Shown: positions 34,773-43,312, counted from the stretch's first letter. The stretch is DNA of 45,125 nt from Bacteroidota bacterium (GCA_016721305.1 JADKIH010000019.1:1-45125), one strand, 5' to 3'. Notes: generated by a model not told the origin, from the letters alone. Translations and numbers: made by a program.

Positions 34773-36149
34773 CTAAAGCATTTCCAGATGCGCCGTAAAA
34801 TGCCTCAAGAACTGCGGCTCAAGAGTTACGTTTAAGCCGCGGGCTTTGTCTTTCGTACGAATGATTTCGTCGAAAACTTCGATTACATAATCGACATGCG
34901 ACTGAGTATACACTCTTCGTGGAATGGCCAAACGCACGAGTTCCATCGGTGCCGGAATTAATTTTCCATTTTCATCGTACTTACCGAACATGAGTGAGCC
35001 GATTTCAACGGCACGAATTCCACCGATGCGATACAGTTCACATACCAATGCCTGTCCGGGATATTGATCAACCGGAATATGCGGATACAATGCTTTTGCA
35101 TCAATATATACTGCGTGTCCGCCAACCGGATAAATAATAGGAACACCTTTCTTGCGAATATTCTCTCCCAAATATTGAGTACTGCGGATACGATAATGGA
35201 GATAATCGGCATCAAACACTTCGTCGAGACCGACAGCAATGGCTTCCATGTCACGTCCACTGAGTCCACCGTATGTTGCAAAGCCTTCGGTGATGATCAG
35301 AAGTTGCGTACACTCATCGGCCAGATGCTTATTACGCATGGCCAGAAATCCGCCCATGTTCACAAGAGCATCTTTCTTCGCACTCATTACAGCGGCATCG
35401 CACATGGCAAACATTTCCTGTGCAATCTCCTTATATGTTTTATCAGCGTACTCTTTTTCGTTATGCTTAATGAAGTATGCATTCTCGGCAACACGACAGC
35501 AATCGAGAACATACAGCACTCCATACTTCTTACAAATTTTTGCCACATCCTTTGCATTCTCCATATTCACCGGCTGCCCGCCACCGCTATTATTGGTAAC
35601 AGTGAGAATGACGGCAGAAACATTATCAGGACCTTTCTCGAGAATTAACTTTTCAAGTTTCTCTACGTCCATATTTCCTTTGAAAGGAAAATTCGATGTA
35701 TAGTCATGCGCCTCTTCGCAAGGAATGTCGATAGCCTCAGCTCCGCTGTATTCGATGTTTGCACGAGTTGTATCGAAGTGAGTGTTGCTGATGAAGTAAC
35801 GACCTTTACCACCTAAGTGACTGTAGAGAATTCGTTCAGCTGCACGACCCTGATGCGTAGGCAAAATGTGCGGCATACTTGTAAGGCTGAAAACCGCTTT
35901 TTGAAAACGTTCCCAGCTACGTGCCCCTGCGTACGACTCATCACCATTCATCATAGCAGCCCATTGATTACTGCTCATAGCCGATGTTCCGCTATCGGTC
36001 AGGAAGTCGATGATTACCTGCTCGCTCTTGAGCAAAAACGGATTATAATGAGCTTCCTTCAAATATTGAATTCGTTGCTCTTCCGTCGAAAGCGAAATCG
36101 GTTCAACCGATTTTATCCGGAACGGCTCGATGATGGTTTTGAATTGCAT
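34773..36149 (-). CDS. tnaA: Tryptophanase
   Basis: PLP enzyme that splits tryptophan into indole, pyruvate and ammonia. 458 residues. EPFRIKSVEPISL, DFLTDSGTSAMSSNQWAAMM, GDESYAGA, LPTHQGRAAERILYSHL, the PLP-binding lysine in MSAKKDALVNMGG, GFATYGGLSGRDMEAIAVG, and GGIRAVEIGSLMFG. The AVEIG sequence is the tryptophanase version of the site where tyrosine phenol-lyase has the substrate-binding arginine (MERG). C-terminus RHFTAHLEML as in E. coli TnaA. Followed upstream by its paralogue on the same strand, 195 bases away; they may form one unit. Confidence 0.93.
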   Translation of the reverse strand: MQFKTIIEPFRIKSVEPISLSTEEQRIQYLKEAHYNPFLLKSEQVIIDFLTDSGTSAMSSNQWAAMMNGDESYAGARSWERFQKAVFSLTSMPHILPTHQGRAAERILYSHLGGKGRYFISNTHFDTTRANIEYSGAEAIDIPCEEAHDYTSNFPFKGNMDVEKLEKLILEKGPDNVSAVILTVTNNSGGGQPVNMENAKDVAKICKKYGVLYVLDCCRVAENAYFIKHNEKEYADKTYKEIAQEMFAMCDAAVMSAKKDALVNMGGFLAMRNKHLADECTQLLIITEGFATYGGLSGRDMEAIAVGLDEVFDADYLHYRIRSTQYLGENIRKKGVPIIYPVGGHAVYIDAKALYPHIPVDQYPGQALVCELYRIGGIRAVEIGSLMFGKYDENGKLIPAPMELVRLAIPRRVYTQSHVDYVIEVFDEIIRTKDKARGLNVTLEPQFLRHFTAHLEML

Positions 36150-36154
36150 TTGTT

Positions 36155-36302
36155 GTGAATTTAGAATTCAGAATTATGAATTCAGAAAAACGCGCCTAGG
36201 GAACAACCTCCACGTAACTTTCTAAATTATAATTTACAATCTCTGAATTACTTTTTTTTGAATTTTAAATTCTAAATTTTGAATTTGCTAATTGAGAATT
36301 CG
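36155..36302. repeat. GAATTC/TTTAGAAT word repeats between tpl and tnaA
   Basis: Blocks at 36155-36185 and 36222-36302 built from TTTAGAATTCAGAATTATGAA and AATTTTAAATTCTAAATTTT-type words, with a 36-bp unique spacer. They occupy nearly all of the 195-bp gap between the tyrosine phenol-lyase stop and the tryptophanase start. Confidence 0.8.
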
Positions 36303-36344
36303 TTATCAGTCGTTGCTCTTGTAGAAGCCGGATAACCGATCAGT

Positions 36345-37745
36345 TTACTTAAGCTTAGTAAACTTCGCCTGGAAGAATCTTAAATACTTCGGCTCATAGA
36401 TCATCTTGAGTCCTTTGATTTTCTTGCGATTCAAGAAAACTTCTTCGATAGATTCAGAAATTACATCCATGTGAGCTTGTGTATACACACGACGAGGAAT
36501 CGTTAATCGTACTAATTCAAGTTCAGGGTAGTAATGATCGCCTGTAACTTTATTACGGCCTGCCGAAACGATACCACGTTCCATAGAGCGAACACCGCTG
36601 TCAACATAAATTTCGGCAGCTAACGTTTGTGCAGGGAAAGCCGTTTGTGGAATATGCGGAAGGAATTTTTTTGCATCAAGGAAAATTCCATGTCCACCGA
36701 TAGGCTGAACAATCGGAACACCGGCATCGATTAACTTATGTCCTAAGTATTCAACTTGTCCGATACGAGCACGAATATGATTATCGCTCACCGATTCTTT
36801 AATACCGATTGCCATAGCTTCCATATCACGACCGGCCATTCCACCATAAGTGTGAAGACCTTCGTATACAACAACCATGTTTGAAGCCTCTTCGTAAATA
36901 TCGTGTTCGTTGATGGCAAGGAAGCCCCCGATATTAACCAGAGCATCTTTCTTTGCGCTCATTGTAGCGCCATCAGTATATGAACAAATTTCTTTTACGA
37001 TTTGTGCCGTAGTTTTATTGGCATAACCCTTCTCACGCATCTTGATGAACCATGCATTCTCAGCCACGCGAGTCATGTCGTGAATAATACGAATACCATG
37101 TTTCTTTGTCAGCTTACGCACCGCTTTCAAATTTTCCATCGAAATCGGCTGACCACCCGCCATATTTACCGACGTAGCAATACATACGTACGGAATTTTT
37201 TCCGCACCGTAACGTTTGATTACATCAGTTAATTTCTGCAAATCGACATTTCCCTTGAATGGGTGTAAATTCACCGGATCATGAGCTTCGTCGACAATCA
37301 CATCAACAAATGTTCCGCCTGCGAGTTCCTGGTGAAGACGCGTTGTTGTGAAATACATATTACCGGGAATGATATCACCCGGCTTAATGAGGATTTTTGA
37401 AATAATATTTTCAGCACCACGACCCTGGTGACAAGGAATCACATATTTGTAGCCGTAATAATTTTGGATCGTCTCTTCGAGGTGATAGAAGTTTTCACTT
37501 CCCGCATACGCTTCATCACCCAGCATCATTCCTGCCCACTGCTGATCACTCATGGCAGAAGTACCACTATCAGTTAACAGATCGATATACACATCCTTAG
37601 AACGAAGTAGAAACGTATTGTACCCTGCTTCACGAATCATTTTTTCACGCTCCTCACGTGTAGTCATTTTAAGGAGCTCCACCATTTTGATCTTATACGG
37701 TTCTGCCCATGATCTTTTTGTGGTTTTTGTTGACTTGGCCATCAC
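36345..37745 (-). CDS. tpl: Tyrosine phenol-lyase
   Basis: PLP enzyme that splits tyrosine into phenol, pyruvate and ammonia (reversible). 466 residues. AEPYKIKMVELLKM, AGYNTFLLRSKDVYIDLLTD, GDEAYAGSENFYHLE, PCHQGRGAENIISKIL, FTTTRLHQELAGG, the PLP lysine in MSAKKDALVNIGGFL, VVYEGLHTYGGMAGRDMEA, and DSGVRSMERGIVSAGRNKVTG. The MERG arginine is the residue that in characterised TPLs binds the substrate and separates them from tryptophanases. A basic N-terminal stretch (AKSTKTTKRSW) is extra. The first or second Met could be the start. It is paralogous to the neighbouring tnaA. Confidence 0.93.
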   Translation of the reverse strand: MMAKSTKTTKRSWAEPYKIKMVELLKMTTREEREKMIREAGYNTFLLRSKDVYIDLLTDSGTSAMSDQQWAGMMLGDEAYAGSENFYHLEETIQNYYGYKYVIPCHQGRGAENIISKILIKPGDIIPGNMYFTTTRLHQELAGGTFVDVIVDEAHDPVNLHPFKGNVDLQKLTDVIKRYGAEKIPYVCIATSVNMAGGQPISMENLKAVRKLTKKHGIRIIHDMTRVAENAWFIKMREKGYANKTTAQIVKEICSYTDGATMSAKKDALVNIGGFLAINEHDIYEEASNMVVVYEGLHTYGGMAGRDMEAMAIGIKESVSDNHIRARIGQVEYLGHKLIDAGVPIVQPIGGHGIFLDAKKFLPHIPQTAFPAQTLAAEIYVDSGVRSMERGIVSAGRNKVTGDHYYPELELVRLTIPRRVYTQAHMDVISESIEEVFLNRKKIKGLKMIYEPKYLRFFQAKFTKLK

Positions 37746-37836
37746 TTTTGAATTTTAAATTAAGAATTAGGAATTCTTAACGTTAAGGATATTGCTTGAT
37801 TTGTCTTCTGAATTTTGAATTCGGAATTTTGAATTA
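37745..37836. repeat. GAATT-word repeats at the ric 3' end and tpl 5' end
   Basis: TTTTGAATTTTAAATTAAGAAT (trimmed here into words of 8 bp) near 37746-37776 and GAATTTTGAATTCGGAATT near 37810-37836. The TAA stop of ric is the TTA of GAATTAGC at the inner edge of the block. Confidence 0.8.
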
Positions 37837-38571
37837 GCTTACAAGAAACAAGACGTTCTCCAGCGCCTTCGCTTTAGGGAAAAGAATATTGTTTTCGAGA
37901 TGCACATGAAGGTGAAGATCTTTTTCAAAAACTTCGAGCTCATGATAGGCGGCTTTGTATGTTGCGCAAGCATCTTCAGGCAAATCGAAGCCGCCTGATT
38001 TTTCATGAATCATATCCATCAGCTCTCCTGCTCTTTCGTGTTCATTCATCATCACGCTGATCGGGTTAGCGATAAAATGTGTTTTATTGAAATGATGATG
38101 GTCACTTTCGTGCTTCGCCTGAACAAGTTTTTTCACATACGGAAAAAGAACTTCTTCTTCTTTCAAAAGATGCTGTTCGAGATCCATCTGCATCTGATCG
38201 AATAATCCGGCGATTTCAATTAATTCAGGGTGACGTTCACCATGAACGCCGGCAATTTTTTGAAGATGTCCGTGAATGATCGGCATACTTCTTTTCATGT
38301 ATGTATGATGATGTTGCAGAAGATGATTCACCAGCGCATCTAATTCCATTTTTTCAAAATGTTCAGGCGGATGGTTCTTGTCGACTTTCTTCGCCGCAGC
38401 ATCTAAATCTCTGACAACTTTTTTAATGTCAAGCTCTGCAGCAGCACACGCATCTGTTAGAGTTTGTTTTCCTTTACAACAAAAGTCCAGTGCATATTTT
38501 TCAAATACGGCAGCTGCTTCGGGCTCGGCAATTACAATTTGCGCAAGCGTTTTGCTTTCAATTCCGTCCAT
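37834..38571 (-). CDS. ric: Iron-sulfur cluster repair di-iron protein Ric (ScdA/YtfE)
   Basis: Di-iron hemerythrin-like protein that repairs Fe-S clusters damaged by nitric oxide or peroxide. 245 residues. The N-terminal ScdA_N segment has AEPEAAAVFEKYALDFCCKGK with the conserved CC. The hemerythrin region has iron-binding His/Glu in HLLQHHHTYMKR, GERHPELIEI, DLEQHLLKEEEVLFPYVKK, MNEHERAG, and HVHLENNILFPKA. It is cytoplasmic. Two perfect 14-bp palindromes upstream (38596-38609, 38681-38694) may be operator sites. It is transcribed toward the tpl/tnaA pair. Confidence 0.95.
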   Translation of the reverse strand: MDGIESKTLAQIVIAEPEAAAVFEKYALDFCCKGKQTLTDACAAAELDIKKVVRDLDAAAKKVDKNHPPEHFEKMELDALVNHLLQHHHTYMKRSMPIIHGHLQKIAGVHGERHPELIEIAGLFDQMQMDLEQHLLKEEEVLFPYVKKLVQAKHESDHHHFNKTHFIANPISVMMNEHERAGELMDMIHEKSGGFDLPEDACATYKAAYHELEVFEKDLHLHVHLENNILFPKAKALENVLFLVS

Positions 38572-38595
38572 GGTTTTTCAAACTTTAAGTCTGTG

Positions 38596-38694
38596 AATTT
38601 GCGCAAATTTCAGCTTTAGAGTCATGATGATTGCCCGTAGAGCACATGACATTTCTCACCCGACAATGAATGAGAGTTGCATTTTGATCAAAAT
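38596..38694 (-). promoter_or_regulatory. Two perfect 14-bp palindromes upstream of ric
   Basis: AATTTGCGCAAATT at 38596-38609, 25 bases before the start codon, and ATTTTGATCAAAAT at 38681-38694. The second contains TTGATCAA, a compressed form of the FNR/Crp half-sites TTGAT/ATCAA. ric genes are commonly controlled by NO- or oxygen-sensing Crp/FNR regulators, so an operator is reasonable but unproven. Confidence 0.35.
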
Positions 38695-38756
38695 TTTGAG
38701 GCTTGAAGCATTTTCTCCAAAATTTCAAAATAGACCTAGGAAATTGGGTCTGGGCT

Positions 38757-38941
38757 TTTTTACCACTAAGACCAAGATTTCTTGAGTGTTTATTTTCGCT
38801 AAACACTAAGACACTAAGACACTAAGATTTTTTCACCACAAGAACACAAGGTCCACGAGATTACACAAGGGCTTTCCGTGTATTTCCGTGCCTATTTCCG
38901 TGCTTTCCGTGGGAAACCTTTTTAAACACTAAGACACTAAA
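38757..38941. repeat. Composite intergenic element, copy 1
   Basis: ACTAAG words (38762-38827, including AAACACTAAGACACTAAGAC), then CACCACAAGAACACAAGG and GTCCACGAGATTACACAAGG (38828-38870), then TTTCCGTG words (38871-38918, four copies with spacers), then another AACACTAAGACACTAA (38925-38941). Two more copies of the CACCACAAG module are at 40518 and 41955. No gene lies in the ~400-bp gap between ric and the small membrane protein. Confidence 0.85.
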
Positions 38942-38968
38942 AGCAACTCACCAAAAAAGCTGAACGAA

Positions 38969-39196
38969 TCATTCCGCCTTCCTTCGCTTATAAGATTTCA
39001 CCATTGCATCAATTATAAAACCCGCAAGCATTCCAAAAGTTACATAGTATCCAACGTATTGAAGCAAATCATCCTGATAGGTAAAGAATGCATAAACAAC
39101 TCCCAAAAAGCCGGGAATTAAAATTATACTGACATACCAGATCTTAAAAAAATATCGGATAGATTTCACCACGTCAATATACACATTAGTGTACAT
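38969..39196 (-). CDS. Small two-helix membrane protein
   Basis: 75 residues, unrecognised. Two hydrophobic segments, IWYVSIILIPGFLGVVYAFF and YVGYYVTFGMLAGFIIDAMV, are joined by a short polar loop (TYQDDLLQ). It ends KSYKRRKAE, so the C-terminus is probably cytoplasmic. Codon use and composition look coding, and no other frame is open here. It is divergent from the T9SS gene at 39291. Confidence 0.6.
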   Translation of the reverse strand: MYTNVYIDVVKSIRYFFKIWYVSIILIPGFLGVVYAFFTYQDDLLQYVGYYVTFGMLAGFIIDAMVKSYKRRKAE

Positions 39197-39290
39197 GCTT
39201 TTTCTAAATTATTTTCTTAAAGCTATTCAGGCCTTTTTATATATCTAATCTTTATTGTATATTGTTTTACCTTACACGAAACGCAACAAT

Positions 39291-40469
39291 ATGAAAAACT
39301 CCTTGTCGGCTCTTTTGATTCTATTTACTCTCTTTTCGAATGCCCAAAATCTGAATGGCGACGGTGTTTCCATTGCAAGCAACTTCATTTCATCGGCACC
39401 TGTTCGCACTTCTCCTTTACCGGTTTCGGAATCGTATTCTGTAGTGTATTTTGATTCGATCCGGATTTTGACTGAAATCAATGACACTTCGAATGCTGAT
39501 GCCTATCCATGGATTTCACCTGACGGACTGCATCTTTATTTTACAAGAGGATCCGGTAGTAATCATATAGTTTATTCGGAACGACCATCCACAAATGATC
39601 CGTTTTCTTTACCGGTAACACTTACGAATCCTATTGGAGTACCATCCTCCATATGGCTCTCAGATGATGAACTTGATGCATACATTTGTTCCGGAACATC
39701 GATTTACTATTGTCACCGCACAGCGACAAATTTAGGTTTTACCACCTATACATTGCTTACGATGAACGGACTTTCTGCCACTTTTGTCGGCAATGTTTCA
39801 CTCGACAGCACACAAAACGAAATGTATGTTTATAGCGTACTTGGCAATAGCTCTATTTCAATCTATACAAGAAGCTCTGCCAACTCTTTTGACTTTGTCA
39901 GAAATCTAACTTTTCCTCCCGGCGTAGCTCCAACTCCGGGGCAGCTTAGCAAAGACAATCTTACCTATTATTCATCCGGGCGCGACAACGGATCGAAGAA
40001 TAGATTATACGAGTTTACCAGAGCAAGTACAGCCGACACATTCGATGTAAGCACATTTCAACTGATTCCGGGCACTGAGGATACAACCTATCAGCATTCT
40101 CAACCCACGGCAAACGTGGATGGCACAATTCTTTTCTATGCCGGAGCATTAGCCAATACCTGGGGAGCAAACGAACTTTTCATGGCTACCGGAAGTTTAG
40201 TCAATTCCATTTCGTCAGTTGAGGATCAAATGCAAGTAAGTATCTGGCCGAATCCGACAACAGGTATTTTAAAAATAACAACAGAAAATAAATCTGCTCT
40301 TCAGGTTAAAGCCTTTAATAGTCTTGGTCAATGTGTTTATTCCAACAATAATTTATTTTCAACCGGAACTGCCGTCGTAGATTTGAGTTCTTTGTCAAAC
40401 GGAGTATATACTTGTGTTTGCAGCTCCGGTGGCAGAAGCAGCTTTACTAAAATACTTCTCACTAAATAA
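39291..40469 (+). CDS. T9SS-secreted protein with WD40-like (PD40) segments
   Basis: 392 residues from ATG 39291, chosen because the signal peptide MKNSLSALLILFTLFSNAQ starts there; an in-frame ATG at 39255 is less likely. The middle has TolB/PD40-like pieces (DAYPWISPDGLHLYFTRGSG, IWLSDDELDAYICSG, GQLSKDNLTYYSSGRDNGS, TANVDGTILFYAGA), suggesting a beta-propeller. The sorting domain runs MQVSIWPNPTTGILKITTEN to RSSFTKILLTK. It is separated by two bases from an ACACTAAG hairpin that probably ends the transcript. Function unknown. Confidence 0.9.
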   Translation: MKNSLSALLILFTLFSNAQNLNGDGVSIASNFISSAPVRTSPLPVSESYSVVYFDSIRILTEINDTSNADAYPWISPDGLHLYFTRGSGSNHIVYSERPSTNDPFSLPVTLTNPIGVPSSIWLSDDELDAYICSGTSIYYCHRTATNLGFTTYTLLTMNGLSATFVGNVSLDSTQNEMYVYSVLGNSSISIYTRSSANSFDFVRNLTFPPGVAPTPGQLSKDNLTYYSSGRDNGSKNRLYEFTRASTADTFDVSTFQLIPGTEDTTYQHSQPTANVDGTILFYAGALANTWGANELFMATGSLVNSISSVEDQMQVSIWPNPTTGILKITTENKSALQVKAFNSLGQCVYSNNNLFSTGTAVVDLSSLSNGVYTCVCSSGGRSSFTKILLTK

Positions 40470-40471
40470 CT

Positions 40472-40515
40472 CTTAGTGTCTTAGTGTTTATTTTTTTTAA
40501 CACTAAGACACTAAG
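40472..40515. terminator. Perfect 17-bp hairpin of ACACTAAG words between convergent genes
   Basis: CTTAGTGTCTTAGTGTT (40472-40488), a TATTTTTTTT loop, AACACTAAGACACTAAG (40499-40515). It begins two bases after the stop of the + gene and precedes the end of the - gene. The loop is T-rich on + and A-rich on -. Confidence 0.75.
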
Positions 40516-40517
40516 GC

Positions 40518-40597
40518 TTTTCCACCACAAGTTCACAAGGTCCACGAGATAACCACAAGAATTTTCTGCGAATTTTCTGCGATATCTGCGGGAAATA
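40518..40597. repeat. Composite intergenic element, copy 2
   Basis: CACCACAAGTTCACAAGG and GTCCACGAGATAACCACAAG, then three TTTCTGCGA-like words ending TGCGGGAAAT. It follows the ACACTAAG hairpin directly, as in copies 1 and 3. The open frame of the - strand gene running through it (to 40462) is an artefact of a frameshift. Confidence 0.88.
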
Positions 40598-40615
40598 CAT
40601 ACAATTCCTCTCAGG

Positions 40616-41820
40616 TTACTTAACCAATCGCGAAGTATAAACTCCCTCCCATTCCGCACCGTCACCAGGTAAACGCCCTTAGCCCACTCCGTTCCATCAA
40701 TCAAAAAGCTATCATCAGAAACATTTGCTTCACTTACAATCCGTCCACTCATATCCGTGATCGTAATAGTAGCACCGGCAGTATTTAGAACCAGCATCGA
40801 ATAATCGTTCATCGGATTCGGATAAATAGAAAAAGATGTTGATGATGAAGCAGAAGAAATATTCGTAAACGTTCCGCCCAATCGTTGAACACGTCCGTAG
40901 TTGCTAGATGCAAAACCTTGCGATGAATCAGGGAATGAAAAAGAAGTTACAGTTTCACTATGTCCTGTAGTCATAGAGTTCCATGAAGCTCCTCCGTTTG
41001 TTGTGACTCTGATCGTGCCATTATCACCTGCAATAAATCCGTACGACGGTGTTACAAAAGCAAGTCCCCAATAATTCATCCCCGCTGTTGTGAGAATACG
41101 ATGCCATGTAGCGCCTGAATCATTCGTTTCATACATTCCTCCGTCGCTGTAATAACCCGAAGCCCATCCTCGCAAAGGAGAAATGAATTGAATATCGTTG
41201 AAGTGGAAAACAACATTTGTGTTTAGTAAATACCAATTCACGCCGCCATCATTCGTTTTGAAAATTCGTCCGTTATCACCGGCAACATAGCCAACAGTAG
41301 GTGAAGTGAAATAAACGCTTCTCACATAATCGAAGCCGGTTTTTTGCACATCCCAATTTTGTCCTCCGTCGATCGTATGATAAATAAAGTACGTTCCCGC
41401 AGTTGCGTCATTCGCCACAGCCCAGCCGATAGCTTCGCTCACAAAGAAGATCGATTCAATTTGCTCGCAACTTGTAGTCTGAACATCCCACGACGCGCCG
41501 CCATCATCCGTAAATAAAATTATTCCGGAGCCTATGCCTCCTCCTCCAACCCATCCGATTTCAGAATTCAGGAAGAAAGCACTAAGGAAATAATTATTCG
41601 CGTCTGCATATAACTGGGAGAAATTTTGTCCGTCCGTTGTTCCGAAAATCTTTCCCCCGCTTCCAAAAGCAGCCGTTACATAAAATCCCGTATCAGGTGC
41701 CGGAAAATAGATTTCCTCAATAGGCGCACCGCTAACTGAGCTGGTATTTACCCATTGCGCGTTTACAGAATTGCCAAGAGCGAGGATGAGAGTAAAAAGA
41801 AGTAGTAGACGAGTAAGCAT
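40616..41820 (-). CDS. T9SS-secreted BNR/Ycf48-like propeller protein, frameshift near the C-terminus
   Basis: About 401 residues. Signal peptide MLTRLLLLFTLILALGNSVNAQ, then repeated blades in the Ycf48/BNR style (TTDGQNF, FTDDGGASWDVQTT, HTIDGGQNWDVQKT, KTNDGGVNWYLLNT, ETNDSGATWHRIL, VTTNGGASWNSMTT, each followed by a VGYVAGDNG-like turn). The sorting domain starts SFSIYPNPMNDYSML. As read, the frame runs past the expected end into the repeat at 40462. Restoring one T near 40638 (GAGTTT to GAGTTTT) gives the canonical ending REFYTSRLVK and a stop at 40616. A TAGTTTTG -7 box lies at 41837-41844 (- strand). Confidence 0.88.
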
Positions 41821-41836
41821 GTTTCGCAGATTTTTC

Positions 41837-41844
41837 CAAAACTA
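41837..41844 (-). promoter_or_regulatory. -7 promoter box for the BNR-like gene
   Basis: TAGTTTTG on the - strand, 17 bases before the ATG. No TTG at the standard distance. Confidence 0.35.
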
Positions 41845-41931
41845 CAAAATCAATGAATGCTTGTGATAACTGGTGGAGAAGTTCACACATTTTCCAAAAT
41901 CTTTGCGATTTAGTGGATGGTTTTATTTTAC

Positions 41932-42041
41932 CCCTATGACACTTAGACACTGAGTTTTTTCACCACAAGAACACAAGGTCCACGAGATAATCACAAGAAT
42001 TTTCTGCATCATCTGCGAAATTTCTGCGATATCTGCGGGAA
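41932..42041. repeat. Composite intergenic element, copy 3
   Basis: A degraded ACACTAAG run (CTATGACACTTAGACACTGAG), then CACCACAAGAACACAAGG and GTCCACGAGATAATCACAAG (41970-41997), then TTTCTGCGA words ending TGCGGGAAAC. A TTTCCGTG word follows at ~42101. It fills most of the 320-bp gap before the next + gene; the rest holds no gene. Confidence 0.88.
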
Positions 42042-42139
42042 ACACTCCCTCCCCCAATTTCCCAATACCTTTCCATTTTTTCCTCGCAAATTTCCATCCT
42101 TTCCGTGAGAAACAAAATTTAAATCCTAAATTCGTCCTA

Positions 42140-42739
42140 ATGTTTCCCAAACAAAAGATCCTCATCAATCTAATGGGCACCGGCTACGATATCTGGTGCG
42201 GGGAACTTCCTGAGCGCATGCGTGGACTACCGGCAATGGAAATTGTAGAAGCCATTCAGGGGCAATCAGCCATCGTTGTTAAACGAAAAAACAAAGCGAA
42301 AGAAATACATCCTGTCGAAAATGATTTCAAAAACTTTCTTTCTTATCGCGGCCCGAATTTGCTGGAGTTAGGTCAGATGGAAATTTGGATTAACAGAAAA
42401 CGAATTTACACTTACAAATTTCAGGAACTTGCGGATTCGGCTACTCTCTTCCCAATTTTCAAAGTGAAATCCGAGAATATAATTATCACAGGAGATAATT
42501 ACATCATCAGCGGCTTGCAGGAAAAAGGATATTTAGCACAGTATTCACTGGAAACGGAAAACTTTTCTGTTGATCAGTTACAACTAAACACTCTGCAGTT
42601 GACAATCAACAACAAACCCATTTCACTCCTGCATCAGTTCACATTTCATAACCGTGACCTAAAAGTAAAATGGCGCGATACAGCTGTGACAGGTTTGGTT
42701 TGGGAAGAAACGCTCAAGCATCGGCAGAGCAATCATTAA
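42140..42739 (+). CDS. Conserved-looking protein of unknown function
   Basis: 199 residues, not recognised. No signal peptide or membrane segment. It begins MFPKQKILINLMGTGYDIWC, has a basic middle (VKRKNKAKEIHPVENDFKNF), beta-rich stretches (MEIWINRKRIYTYKFQEL, ENIIITGDNYIISGLQEKGY) and ends with HNRDLKVKWRDTAVTGLVWE. It looks like a soluble cytoplasmic protein. A TAAATTCG box is five bases before the ATG, a degenerate -7 element, so the start may be leaderless or slightly downstream. Confidence 0.75.
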   Translation: MFPKQKILINLMGTGYDIWCGELPERMRGLPAMEIVEAIQGQSAIVVKRKNKAKEIHPVENDFKNFLSYRGPNLLELGQMEIWINRKRIYTYKFQELADSATLFPIFKVKSENIIITGDNYIISGLQEKGYLAQYSLETENFSVDQLQLNTLQLTINNKPISLLHQFTFHNRDLKVKWRDTAVTGLVWEETLKHRQSNH

Positions 42740-42754
42740 AACATCATTCAAAAG

Positions 42755-42810
42755 AAAATGCCGTATGAAAACTTTCTGCAGATGCAGATCAGTTCTCATA
42801 CGGCATTTTT
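42755..42810. terminator. Bidirectional terminator between convergent genes
   Basis: AAAATGCCGTATGA (42755-42768) pairs perfectly with TCATACGGCATTTT (42796-42809). The loop holds a second small stem (TCTGCA/TGCAGA). Ts follow on + and As precede it, so it should work in both directions. Confidence 0.9.
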
Positions 42811-42826
42811 GCTTATAACGCTCTGA

Positions 42827-43312
42827 CTATTCTTTTGTGAATGTCTGTGTGAAAGTATAAGAAACACCTGAACGAATTTCAACCGATGAAACTTTCAGTG
42901 TATTTGTATTCAGAGTAATAATGCTGTACTGAGTTGCAACAGAAGTAGACGAAACCAGATTAAGTTTTGAATTTACTGAATCGAGTGACCATGCACCTGA
43001 ATTGTAAATTGGGAATGTACAATTGATGCTCACTCCATTCGTATAGCTTCCGCCTGAATTAAATTTGTAATGGAAGTCTTGCGCGCAAGTGTCCATTAAA
43101 GCATAAACATCGGTTACCACATGTCCGTTGTTATAATAATCAATTGCCGGCGATGATGTAAATCCTGTGCGTTCCCAGAAGTTGGCCGTGAGAGCCGCTG
43201 TTGTGATCGTGTTTGTTGGAGTTGTAGGAGCCGGATCTTCCGTGCTATCCTTTTTACAGCTGCTAATTACGAAGAAGGCAGCAAGAGCAATAAGACCTAA
43301 TTTAATTTTCAT
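42827..43312 (-). CDS. Lipoprotein of unknown function
   Basis: 161 residues. Lipobox in LGLIALAAFFVISSCKKD, Cys ~19, followed by an acidic/Pro/Thr linker (STEDPAPTTPTNTITTAAL). The mature part has two Cys (DTCAQDFHYKF, VSINCTFPIYN) and a beta pattern with YSIITLNTNTLKVSSVEIR and YTFTQTFTKE. It resembles small lipocalin-like lipoproteins of Bacteroidota, with length and lipobox like the one at 24352. Function unknown. Confidence 0.85.
   Translation of the reverse strand: MKIKLGLIALAAFFVISSCKKDSTEDPAPTTPTNTITTAALTANFWERTGFTSSPAIDYYNNGHVVTDVYALMDTCAQDFHYKFNSGGSYTNGVSINCTFPIYNSGAWSLDSVNSKLNLVSSTSVATQYSIITLNTNTLKVSSVEIRSGVSYTFTQTFTKE

Noticed and set aside
35064..35703. Open frames (154-194 residues) antisense to tnaA
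   Set aside because: Shadow of a strongly conserved enzyme on the other strand; no family features.
38585..38806. 73-residue - strand open frame upstream of ric
   Set aside because: It covers the palindromes and repeat words, has no family features and unlikely composition.
40462..40615. C-terminal extension of the BNR-like protein into the repeat
   Set aside because: The canonical sorting-domain ending (SRLVK then stop) exists one base out of frame at 40616; the extension encodes repeat DNA.
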